In this document: positions 5,993 to 10,880 of the stretch, one piece after another
Layout: the number at the start of each line of letters is the position of its first letter
Position numbering within the stretch: the first letter of the stretch is position 1
From: an uncultured bacterium
GTDB lineage: Bacteria > Patescibacteria > Microgenomatia > Levybacterales > UBA12049
DNA length: 10,880 bases
Direction: 5' to 3'
NCBI GenBank assembly: GCA_946885425.1
Contig: CAMPGJ010000030.1
Location: forward strand, 1 to 10,880
Notes under the pieces: model-generated
The model's database searches: none
What the model saw: the letters and a program-made list of their open reading frames with translations, nothing else
Told to the model about the DNA's origin: nothing
Position numbers and translations under genes: made by a program

Positions 5993-6772
5993 ATGGTGAA
6001 TAAATTGCAGGCAGAAGTGAGAAGAGCAGCTAATCCCGTGAAAGCCAAATTTCTTGCAGTTTTTTTTAAAACGGGAAAGGGACAATATGGAGAAAATGAT
6101 ATTTTTCTTGGCCTTACCGTTCCTCAGTCACGCAAGTTTGCGGTGAAATATAAGGGTTTACCCTTTTCCGATATCACACAACTTCTTGCATCAAAATATC
6201 ATGAAGAACGTCTAATAGCTCTTCTGATTTTGGTCCATAGATTTGGCACAGCTGATGAGGGACTGCGGAAAGAGATTTTTGATTTTTATTTGGCGCATAC
6301 CAAATATATTAATAATTGGGATTTGGTTGATCTCTCTGCGGATAAAATAGTGGGAGAGTATTTGGTGAAATCCCCTCAAACCCCTTTCAGTAAAGGGGGA
6401 GAACGAGAGTCTCAAATCCCCCTTTATTTGAAAGGGGGTGGCCGGCAGGCCGGTGGATTACTCTACAAATTGGCAAAGTCATCGGATCTTTGGGAGCGTA
6501 GGATTTCAATTATTTCAACCTATGCTTTCATTAAGCGGGGAGAATATAAAGATACTTTGGCTGTCGCTGATATTTTATTGCACGATTCTCACGATCTGAT
6601 TCAAAAGGCAGTAGGGTGGATGTTGCGGGAGGTGGGGAAGCGGGTATCCCAGGAAATTGAAGAAGAGTTCTTAATAACACGATATAAATCTATGCCGCGG
6701 ACTGCGCTGCGATATGCTATAGAACGCTTCCCTGAGGAGAAGAGGAAGTTATATCTAAGAGGAGAAATATAA
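5993..6772 (+). CDS. AlkD-like DNA alkylation repair glycosylase (HEAT-like repeats)
   Basis: 259 aa, all helical, PF08713-type. The family removes positively charged alkylated bases (N3-methyladenine, N7-methylguanine) from DNA without base flipping. Visible key residues: Trp109 and Asp113 in NNWDLVD, Arg169-Arg170 in DLWERRISI, and Trp209 in KAVGWMLREVGKR; these match Trp109, Asp113, Arg148 and Trp187 of the Bacillus cereus enzyme as I recall them. The roughly 22-residue shift after position 113 is explained by a Gly/Pro-rich insertion at residues about 127-154, encoded by a palindromic DNA repeat. Start ATG at 5993 is two bases after the stop of the RNB-L15 gene with no Shine-Dalgarno, so translation is probably coupled. 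The shared transcript links it to an RNA-related protein, but a functional link is only inferred. The catalytic residues argue that it is active despite the insert. Confidence 0.9.
   Translation: MVNKLQAEVRRAANPVKAKFLAVFFKTGKGQYGENDIFLGLTVPQSRKFAVKYKGLPFSDITQLLASKYHEERLIALLILVHRFGTADEGLRKEIFDFYLAHTKYINNWDLVDLSADKIVGEYLVKSPQTPFSKGGERESQIPLYLKGGGRQAGGLLYKLAKSSDLWERRISIISTYAFIKRGEYKDTLAVADILLHDSHDLIQKAVGWMLREVGKRVSQEIEEEFLITRYKSMPRTALRYAIERFPEEKRKLYLRGEI
6371..6454. repeat. Palindromic repeat cluster inserted in frame in the AlkD gene
   Basis: Three hairpins in a row inside the coding sequence: CCCCTTT/CAGT/AAAGGGG (6381-6398), CCCCCTTT/ATTTG/AAAGGGGG (6418-6438) and CCGGC/AG/GCCGG (6442-6453). 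They encode about 28 residues (PFSKGG and PLYLKGGG types) absent from usual AlkD proteins. C/G-run palindromes of this look are common intergenic repeats in many bacteria, and in-frame copies recall the Rickettsia palindromic elements. Length is a multiple of three, so the reading frame survives. Confidence 0.75.
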
Positions 6773-6779
6773 ATAGTTA

Positions 6780-7745
6780 CTACATCCGTGAAGCAGCAAA
6801 AAGTTCTCTTAGGAAGAGATTGTAGTCAGTACCATTTACTGCGCCATCATCATTAACATCTGCTGTCTGTTTATTCTGGCATGCTGAAGTCAGCATCTTT
6901 GATTCAAAGCAATTCAATAAAACATTATAATCCAGAGCATTTAATAAATTATCATAATTCATGTCTCCTGTGACTAAATAAAGGGGAGGAAGTGTAACTG
7001 TTTGTCCTGCTGTAATTAATTGATTTAATAACATATTTTCTAAAAAGCCATCTACGCTTATCATTATTGAATAATGATTTGTTGAGAGTCCGTTAACAGT
7101 AGTTGTCCCTGAGAAATTACCATTTAGTGGATCATACATAACCGTTGTTTCATTTGCTGCTACAAGTACATCATTCATATTATAGAATAAAATTTTCGCA
7201 GGCCTCATCGGTCGGTTCGGATTAGGATTACCTGATCCTTTGAGCACGCTATCTCCTGCTTTCCCAATACCATTAAGGAAAAGTGTCAATGAAACCGCTG
7301 TTGGGCTTGATGAAAGTTGAGGTGAGGGTGTATCTGTCGGCGTTTGGGTTGCAGTAGGTAGTTTTGCTATTGTGGGAATTTTGGTGGGAGTGGAAGGATT
7401 TTGTGTTGCTGAAACTTGGATTGTCCCGGTCATATCGGGATGTGGAAGGCAGTGATAGGTATATATGCCTGGGTTAGTAAACGTTTTGGAATAAGATTTT
7501 CCTTGCTGAAGTACACCTGAATCCCAAGTTTGGCTTCCCGTAGTTGAATCAGAGGTAGTAGTATGAATCATACTATCGCTGTTAGTCCATGTAACTGTAT
7601 CTCCTGGTGCTATGGTAACAACCTTAGGGTTGAATTTTCGATCCTGCATGTCAATTGTTATAGTTTTGGCATGAACATTCTGAGGTGAAAAAAGTAAAAA
7701 TACTGCAGCAAATAAGCACAAAAAGAGGATTTTTAAACTTGTCAT
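6780..7745 (-). CDS. Secreted cupredoxin (type 1 copper protein) with dockerin-like C-terminus
   Basis: 321 aa from the ATG at 7745 (numbering here from that ATG plus 6 matches an ATG at 7763). Signal peptide: LKILFLCLFAAVFLLF, cleavage near HAK. Then a plastocyanin/amicyanin-type cupredoxin domain with ligands His (SMIHTTT), Cys, His and Met (YHCLPHPDMTG), the full type 1 copper set, so it should carry electrons outside the membrane. A Pro/Thr linker follows, then a beta-rich region of about 110 residues (possible carboxypeptidase-regulatory-like fold), and finally two Ca-binding dockerin-type repeats (GDMNYDNLLNALDYNVLL and ADVNDDGAVNGTDYNLFL). The dockerin pair suggests docking on a cohesin protein; none is in this window. 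The start at 7745 is chosen because TATAAT ends six bases before it and the longer start lies inside the previous gene. It ends 8 bp from the convergent AlkD gene. Confidence 0.9.
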   Translation of the reverse strand: MTSLKILFLCLFAAVFLLFSPQNVHAKTITIDMQDRKFNPKVVTIAPGDTVTWTNSDSMIHTTTSDSTTGSQTWDSGVLQQGKSYSKTFTNPGIYTYHCLPHPDMTGTIQVSATQNPSTPTKIPTIAKLPTATQTPTDTPSPQLSSSPTAVSLTLFLNGIGKAGDSVLKGSGNPNPNRPMRPAKILFYNMNDVLVAANETTVMYDPLNGNFSGTTTVNGLSTNHYSIMISVDGFLENMLLNQLITAGQTVTLPPLYLVTGDMNYDNLLNALDYNVLLNCFESKMLTSACQNKQTADVNDDGAVNGTDYNLFLRELFAASRM

Positions 7746-7751
7746 ACATTT

Positions 7752-7757
7752 ATTATA
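7752..7757 (-). promoter_or_regulatory. Consensus -10 box (TATAAT) for the cupredoxin gene
   Basis: Perfect TATAAT on the minus strand, six bases before ATG 7745 and overlapping the TAA stop of the DUF4258-like gene. No good -35 at 17-18 bp (TTACCT at best). The cupredoxin may be made both from this and from the upstream operon transcript. Confidence 0.5.
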
Positions 7758-8094
7758 GCCCAAGCTGGTTCAGGAAGGTAAGCCAGAGTTTTTTCCATGG
7801 TGAAGCTTTTTGCATTTCTTGGTAACGTGATTTCTTTTTTGCATCTTGGGTACCCGGGAATGGAGGATTTACCCAGCATGAGACTATTATTTTTTCGCCC
7901 TTTTCATTCTCTTTAATAATTGCCGCTACTGTTCTCCCGTTGATTGTTTTGTGGTGCTCAATAGCGTCGTGATTATGGATGACGCGGTCTGGATTATTGA
8001 TTGTCTGGTTCATGTATGAATCAGGAATTTTACGTTCCCTCATACGATCTTTTACATGATTTGTCCAAATATATCTTGCATTAGTAAACGCCAT
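7753..8094 (-). CDS. DUF4258-like small protein, 113 aa
   Basis: The N-terminal 70 residues follow the DUF4258 pattern: a His/Arg start (TNHVKDRMRERKIPDSYM), a helix ending in NNPDRVI, then strands with EHHKTINGRTVAAIIKENE and a final IIVSCW strand. The family is small, widespread and uncharacterised; members are sometimes compared with RelE-type folds, but no toxin activity is established and no antitoxin is adjacent. The C-terminal 40 residues are basic (KKKSRYQEMQK) and Trp-rich. It starts 12 bp after the stop of the upstream membrane protein, with neither a Shine-Dalgarno nor a -10 box at its start, so it is read from the upstream promoter. It overlaps the -10 box of the cupredoxin gene at its 3' end. 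Confidence 0.65.
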   Translation of the reverse strand: MAFTNARYIWTNHVKDRMRERKIPDSYMNQTINNPDRVIHNHDAIEHHKTINGRTVAAIIKENEKGEKIIVSCWVNPPFPGTQDAKKKSRYQEMQKASPWKKLWLTFLNQLGL

Positions 8095-8106
8095 AAAATT
8101 AGTCGA

Positions 8107-8811
8107 TTATTTACTTAACGAGGCGATGATGCTATCTATTTCTGAGAGTGTTGCGTTATCGGATGCGTGGGCGGAAATGCTGATAGCACCAAATTCTGTA
8201 GGGCTGCCGTAGAAGTTTTCTGTAGTATTTTTTTGGCAGACAGAATAGGCTGTTTTGGGGCTGGGATCATCATTCCAGCTTCTTCTAAATGATGCGCTTT
8301 TTCCCATGATATCTACATAGTTGGTAAATTGTTGTGCCATTTGCATAGGTGGATCGCCTTTGTAGATACATCCGCCGCCTCCAATTGCCGCTTGATAAAT
8401 AGTTACGGAAGAATCAGCTTTTGTAAGGACTAGTTTGTCTGAAACCTCTGTTGTTTCATGGCTATCTTTCCATCCAACCGGGATTTCTACAGTGTATGAT
8501 TTAAATGAGGTCCCATTTGCCGGACCAGCTTTGACAATATTTTTGGAGGGTAGATCCGTCGGGATAGGGGAATCTGTTGGTGGTGCTTCTTGATTCATGG
8601 CAGCTTGAACCGGCGTAGGAGAAATAATAGCATCAGATTGCTTCATGCCTTTGGTTCCGAAATAATATCCTCCAAATATAAGAGCTCCTGCTGCGATGAG
8701 GAAAAGCATAATTTTTCCAAATAAAGCAAAGAATGTGCCATTGCTTTTGGGAGTAATTTTTTCGGGAGTATTTGTCTGTTCTGATTGTTTGTCCTTTAGT
8801 GATTCTTCCAT
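8107..8811 (-). CDS. Membrane-anchored extracytoplasmic protein, 234 aa, unknown function
   Basis: A short polar cytoplasmic head (1-26), one membrane helix at about 27-50 (IMLFLIAAGALIFGGYYF), a Pro/Thr linker (64-90), and an outer domain of about 140 residues. The outer domain begins SYTVEIPVGWK and continues KLVLTKADSSVTIYQ, a pattern reminiscent of PsbP/Mog1-like small alpha-beta domains, and closes with a helix EIDSIIASLSK. Cys148 and Cys192 could form a disulfide, as expected outside the membrane. I cannot name a function. Start ATG at 8811 is supported by TTGTTA-N17-TTTAAT ending six bases upstream. It is the first gene of a minus-strand unit with the DUF4258-like gene and probably the cupredoxin gene. 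Confidence 0.8.
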   Translation of the reverse strand: MEESLKDKQSEQTNTPEKITPKSNGTFFALFGKIMLFLIAAGALIFGGYYFGTKGMKQSDAIISPTPVQAAMNQEAPPTDSPIPTDLPSKNIVKAGPANGTSFKSYTVEIPVGWKDSHETTEVSDKLVLTKADSSVTIYQAAIGGGGCIYKGDPPMQMAQQFTNYVDIMGKSASFRRSWNDDPSPKTAYSVCQKNTTENFYGSPTEFGAISISAHASDNATLSEIDSIIASLSK

Positions 8812-8817
8812 GTATTA

Positions 8818-8846
8818 ATTAAACCAGAGACGGAAGTAATTAACAA
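8818..8846 (-). promoter_or_regulatory. Promoter of the 8811-6780 unit, leaderless geometry
   Basis: Minus strand: TTGTTA (8846-8841), 17 bp, TTTAAT (8823-8818), six bases, ATG at 8811. It begins five bases after the stop of the GyrI-like gene. Confidence 0.55.
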
Positions 8847-8851
8847 CATGC

Positions 8852-9250
8852 CTATTTAATAGGTAGTAACAAGAATAGTTCTGTTTGACTGCTATAAAAC
8901 TCAACCCTAGGTCTGGTAGAATCTAATGCAACACCTACCTGCATTGTTTCAAACCATCCTGCCACATCAGTTATATATTCTTCCCAATTTTCTAAAATTT
9001 CTCTTCTATATTTCCCCCCGGGAATTATCATTGTTTTGAGTCCATATTTATCGGGATAATCTCCCTCTTCAATTGCCGCACATGCCCTATATTCATCATT
9101 GAACATAGTTCCATAAAATCTTCGGGTGTCCGTTTCCCAATTTTCCCAACCAAGTGTTCTTTCAAGCTTTTTAAAAGCCTCAGCAGCGCCCTCATGGCCA
9201 TTCTTGGACGTAACATACATAACAGGAATATCTTCAAGTAAGACTTGCAT
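8852..9250 (-). CDS. GyrI-like small-molecule-binding domain protein, 132 aa
   Basis: A stand-alone GyrI/AraC-effector-type domain (PF06445-like). Seen: an N-terminal strand VMYVTSKNG followed by a helix (AAEAFKKLERTLGW), the RRFYGTMF strand, EYRACAAIEEGDY, the IIPGGKYRREI segment, a helix with WEEYITDVAGWF, and the closing PRVEFY plus ELFLLLPIK strands. The family (SOUL/GyrI fold) binds hydrophobic cationic or other small molecules; some members inhibit gyrase, some sense drugs, some are hydrolases. Length is near the usual size for single-domain members and there is no DNA-binding domain. An open frame continues upstream to 9427 but would overlap the divergent methyltransferase; TATAAT ends six bases before the ATG at 9250, so this start is preferred. 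Confidence 0.75.
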   Translation of the reverse strand: MQVLLEDIPVMYVTSKNGHEGAAEAFKKLERTLGWENWETDTRRFYGTMFNDEYRACAAIEEGDYPDKYGLKTMIIPGGKYRREILENWEEYITDVAGWFETMQVGVALDSTRPRVEFYSSQTELFLLLPIK

Positions 9251-9274
9251 AAGGATATTATAGCATTCTATAAT
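9245..9274 (+). promoter_or_regulatory. Promoter of the Rsm22-like gene, leaderless geometry
   Basis: TTGCAT (9245-9250), 18 bp, TATAAT (9269-9274), six bases, ATG at 9281. The TTG at 9245 that could be read as an alternative start is better explained as the -35 box. It overlaps the first codons of the divergent GyrI-like gene. Confidence 0.65.
9257..9262 (-). promoter_or_regulatory. Extended -10 box for the GyrI-like gene
   Basis: Minus strand TGCTATAAT: perfect TATAAT (9262-9257) with an upstream TG (extended -10), six bases before the ATG at 9250. No recognisable -35. It stands back to back with the plus-strand TATAAT at 9269. Confidence 0.6.
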
Positions 9275-9280
9275 CCAGGC

Positions 9281-10285
9281 ATGACCTTTGTAAATCTTCC
9301 TGAATCTATTGAGAACACAATATCTGCTATTCTTCAGCAGCAAGAAACTCCTGAATGGATCCATCGTGCCATAAATCTTCACATGCGATATACAAACGGT
9401 AAAACTGATAATAAAAAATTTGTGCATGATTATGTAGACGCATTGGCATATCTTGGTCTACGCGTTCCTGCGACATATGCGCAAGCTCTTGGGGCACTGC
9501 GCGCTGTTGCTGAGATAATTCCATTCTGGCGCCCTACATCGTTATTGGATATAGGGAGCGGTCCCGGTACAGCAACATGGGCAGCACGTTCACTGTGGCC
9601 AGAGTTAGATGAGATAACGTGTGTGGATGAAGATAGAAACTTTATTTCACTTGGCAAGCAAATAATAAAAGATTCAGAGCCACTACGACAGGTAACTTGG
9701 AAAAACCGTGATTTGCGGTTGGGCATCAGTGAGGATGGAAATTCCTATGATCTTATTATCATTGCAAATGTGTTAAATGAGCTGACTCCAACAGCTCAAG
9801 AAAAGCTTATTGGACAAGCGTTTAACCTCTGTAAGGGTTTACTCATTATTATTGAGCCGGGGACGCCACGAGGGAGTCAGATTGTCTCGTCATTTGCCCA
9901 AAAGTTACATAAGGTAGGAATACTGCTCGCTCCATATATCGCAAATACTTTTGTGGAAGATAAGGATTATTATCTTCATTTTCCTCAACGATTTATTCGT
10001 CCTGATTTCCAAAGACGGATTAGACAGCAGATGAGAGAAAGTTCAGAAATGGCATCCGATTGGGAGGAATCAAAATATGCATATGTAGCGATTAGCAAAT
10101 TCCCAGCAGAAGAGAACTATTGGGGGAGAACCGTTGGAGAACCAGACATCCAGAAGGGTTTTCTCGAAGTCCCGGTTCTCACAGCAGAAAGTATAACTAA
10201 GATAAAAGTAATGAAACGAGACAAGGAAGCATATGCCTTTGCAAAACACCTAAAGTGGGGAACACCAATTACAAAGAAGTTTTGA
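9281..10285 (+). CDS. Rsm22-like (METTL17 family) methyltransferase lacking the Fe-S cysteines
   Basis: 334 aa. The SAM-binding Rossmann domain has motif I LLDIGSGPGTATWAA (about 88-102), an acidic CVDEDRNF second strand (about 114-121), the NVLNEL motif IV-like region and the EPGTPRG block (192-198) diagnostic of Rsm22. The C-terminal part keeps DYYLHFPQRF, SKYAYVAISK, KGFLEVPVLT and the KRDKEAYAFAKHLKWG ending. The family acts on the small ribosomal subunit; mitochondrial Rsm22/METTL17 is an assembly factor that binds a [4Fe-4S] cluster through four cysteines. At those places (APYIANTFVEDKDYYLHF and EVPVLTAESI) this protein has no cysteine, so no cluster is expected. Start 9281 is chosen because TATAAT ends six bases before it. 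Substrate site unproven. Confidence 0.85.
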   Translation: MTFVNLPESIENTISAILQQQETPEWIHRAINLHMRYTNGKTDNKKFVHDYVDALAYLGLRVPATYAQALGALRAVAEIIPFWRPTSLLDIGSGPGTATWAARSLWPELDEITCVDEDRNFISLGKQIIKDSEPLRQVTWKNRDLRLGISEDGNSYDLIIIANVLNELTPTAQEKLIGQAFNLCKGLLIIIEPGTPRGSQIVSSFAQKLHKVGILLAPYIANTFVEDKDYYLHFPQRFIRPDFQRRIRQQMRESSEMASDWEESKYAYVAISKFPAEENYWGRTVGEPDIQKGFLEVPVLTAESITKIKVMKRDKEAYAFAKHLKWGTPITKKF

Positions 10286-10306
10286 GTTTTTTGAATATAT
10301 ATTATG

Positions 10307-10391
10307 TACCGGATGAGAGATTTGCACTCCCGTAGGCCGTACGGCCGCCTCGTCTACAGCGAGGTGCGATTGACTACTCCGCCAATCCGGC
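10307..10391 (-). tRNA. tRNA-Tyr (GUA), class II
   Basis: 85 nt on the minus strand. Acceptor GCCGGAT / ATCCGGT (G1-U72 wobble), D stem GCG/CGC, anticodon arm CCTCG-CTGTAGA-CGAGG with anticodon GTA, long variable arm with GGCCGTACGGCC, T stem GGGAG/CTCTC, discriminator A. CCA is not encoded. Odd points: T loop reads TGCAAAT (G at position 55 instead of U) and the D loop has AG where GG is usual. It lies 23 nt after tRNA-Thr(UGU), likely one transcript. Confidence 0.85.
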
Positions 10392-10414
10392 AAGGTTTAA
10401 ATTTATACTTCGTG

Positions 10415-10486
10415 AGCCGACTGTCGGATTCGGACCGACGACCTGCGGTTTACAAAACAGCTGCTCTACCACTGAGCTAAGTCGGC
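10415..10486 (-). tRNA. tRNA-Thr (UGU)
   Basis: 72 nt on the minus strand. Acceptor GCCGACT/AGTCGGC, D arm GCTC-AGTGGTA-GAGC, anticodon loop TTTGTAA with anticodon TGT, T stem GTCGG/CCGAC. CCA not encoded. Odd points: the anticodon stem GCTGT/ACCGC has a U-C mismatch in its middle pair, and the T loop TCCGAAT has C at position 55. Both could be real divergence or sequence error. Confidence 0.88.
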
Positions 10487-10514
10487 GAATCCGCCTCGGT
10501 CTTTTCGTTATCAT

Positions 10515-10543
10515 ATTCTACCAAACATACATATGTTGAGCAA
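10515..10543 (-). promoter_or_regulatory. Promoter of the tRNA-Thr(UGU)-tRNA-Tyr unit
   Basis: Minus strand: TTGCTC (10543-10538), 17 bp, TAGAAT (10520-10515). Predicted start near 10508, about 20 nt before the mature tRNA-Thr. Confidence 0.55.
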
Positions 10544-10557
10544 CCCTAAAAACATAG

Positions 10558-10586
10558 GCGACACAACGGGCAAAATCTGATAAAAT
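10558..10586 (+). promoter_or_regulatory. Promoter of tRNA-Thr(GGU)
   Basis: GCGACA (10558-10563), 17 bp, extended -10 TGATAAAAT (TAAAAT at 10581-10586). Predicted start near 10593, about 14 nt before the tRNA. Confidence 0.5.
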
Positions 10587-10606
10587 AATTCAATTCAGGC
10601 AAAGAA

Positions 10607-10678
10607 GCCGATGTGGCTCAGTGGTAGAGCATCTTCTTGGTAAGAAGAAGGTCATGGGTTCGATTCCCATCATCGGCT
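10607..10678 (+). tRNA. tRNA-Thr (GGU)
   Basis: 72 nt. Acceptor GCCGATG/CATCGGC, D arm GCTC-AGTGGTA-GAGC, anticodon stem TCTTC/GAAGA with loop TTGGTAA (anticodon GGT), T arm ATGGG-TTCGATT-CCCAT, discriminator T. All stems pair fully and the T loop is standard, unlike the two neighbours. After the discriminator the genome reads CCC, so CCA is not encoded. Confidence 0.95.
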
Positions 10679-10719
10679 CCCAGGTACAATTCGTAAGAAT
10701 ATTACCTACAACACAACTA

Positions 10720-10748
10720 TTTTCATCTTGCCTCAAATAGTGTATAAT
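10720..10748 (+). promoter_or_regulatory. Promoter of rpmG
   Basis: TTTTCA (10720-10725), 17 bp, perfect TATAAT (10743-10748), seven bases, ATG at 10756. Leaderless or nearly so. Confidence 0.55.
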
Positions 10749-10755
10749 AGCTCAT

Positions 10756-10880
10756 ATGGCGAAAAAAGGAGAACACAGAATAGTACTAGGGCTCGTTTGC
10801 TCTGTTTGCAAAAACAGAAATTACGTCACAACTAAAAACAAAATGGAGACACCTGCAAAGTTGGCTCTCAATAAATTTTG
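10756..10880 (+). CDS. rpmG: 50S ribosomal protein L33 (3'-truncated by window edge)
   Basis: 41 codons and part of another are visible. The product begins MAKKGEHRIVLGLVCSVCKN and continues RNYVTTKNK followed by TPAKLALNKF, the standard L33 sequence; the complete protein is usually about 50 aa. The CSVC pair is the first half of the zinc ribbon of the C+ (zinc-binding) form of L33; the second cysteine pair would fall past the window end. L33 sits near the E site of the large subunit. The start at ATG 10756 has TATAAT seven bases upstream and no Shine-Dalgarno. It follows tRNA-Thr(GGU) by 77 bp; in many bacteria rpmG is followed by secE and nusG, which may lie next. Confidence 0.95.
   Translation, partial: MAKKGEHRIVLGLVCSVCKNRNYVTTKNKMETPAKLALNKF

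Noticed and set aside
7753..8094. DUF4258-like protein as the toxin of a toxin-antitoxin pair
   Set aside because: Neighbours are a membrane protein and a cupredoxin; no antitoxin-like gene is adjacent.
8851..8863. Palindrome CCTATTTAATAGG at the stop of the GyrI-like gene
   Set aside because: Short, AT-rich, essentially no loop and partly coding; no terminator tail.
9245..9280. TTG start at 9245 for the Rsm22-like gene
   Set aside because: The TTG is part of a TTGCAT -35 box and the TATAAT -10 would be coding; the ATG at 9281 fits the leaderless pattern and keeps all conserved motifs.
9251..9427. N-terminal extension of the GyrI-like protein up to 9427
   Set aside because: It would overlap the conserved N-terminus of the methyltransferase gene, and the domain is complete from the ATG at 9250.

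Overview
The window looks like a piece of a Candidate Phyla Radiation (Patescibacteria) genome, most plausibly the Microgenomates side. This rests on AT-leaning, tightly packed short genes, several exported or membrane proteins with Pro/Thr/Ser-rich linkers, many family-less small proteins, and tRNA genes without an encoded CCA end. TGA is used as a stop codon (444-446, 10283-10285), so this is the standard bacterial code and not the Gracilibacteria code. The lineage is inferred from style, not from a marker gene.

Layout. 1-446: 3' part of an NADPH-dependent FMN reductase-like gene. 562-1077: unrecognised cytosolic protein with its own near-consensus promoter. 1093-4081 (minus strand): a secreted or membrane-anchored subtilisin-family (S8) protease, an unrecognised small protein, and a one-pass membrane protein with a Pro/Thr/Ser tail. 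4200-6772 (plus): a two-gene unit. Its first protein is a diverged RNase II/R catalytic (RNB) domain whose C-terminus resembles the C-terminal domain of ribosomal protein L15. The second is an AlkD-like DNA glycosylase carrying an in-frame palindromic repeat insertion. 6780-8811 (minus): a membrane-anchored lipoprotein-sized protein, a DUF4258-like protein, and a secreted cupredoxin with a dockerin-like tail. 8852-10285: a GyrI-like small-molecule-binding protein and an Rsm22-like methyltransferase, divergent, with only 30 bp between their start codons. 10307-10880: tRNA-Thr(UGU) and tRNA-Tyr(GUA) on the minus strand, tRNA-Thr(GGU) on the plus strand, then the start of rpmG (L33). The last block resembles the widespread tRNA-Thr/Tyr - rpmG/secE/nusG neighbourhood.

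How it works together. The most general signal is translational. For eight protein genes a sigma70-type -10 box ends 6 or 7 nt before the ATG, with no usable Shine-Dalgarno sequence, so transcription should start on or next to the start codon (leaderless mRNA). This also decides several start codons (3626, 7745, 9250, 9281). The most unusual single object is the RNB-L15 fusion at 4200-5990, a candidate ribosome-targeted or rRNA-binding RNase-derived protein. Together with an Rsm22-like protein that lacks the iron-sulfur cysteines and two tRNAs with odd T-loops, the window hints at a ribosome/translation apparatus departing from the textbook form.

No stretch longer than about 120 bp lacks an assigned gene or site. 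No CRISPR array, insertion sequence or phage gene was seen.
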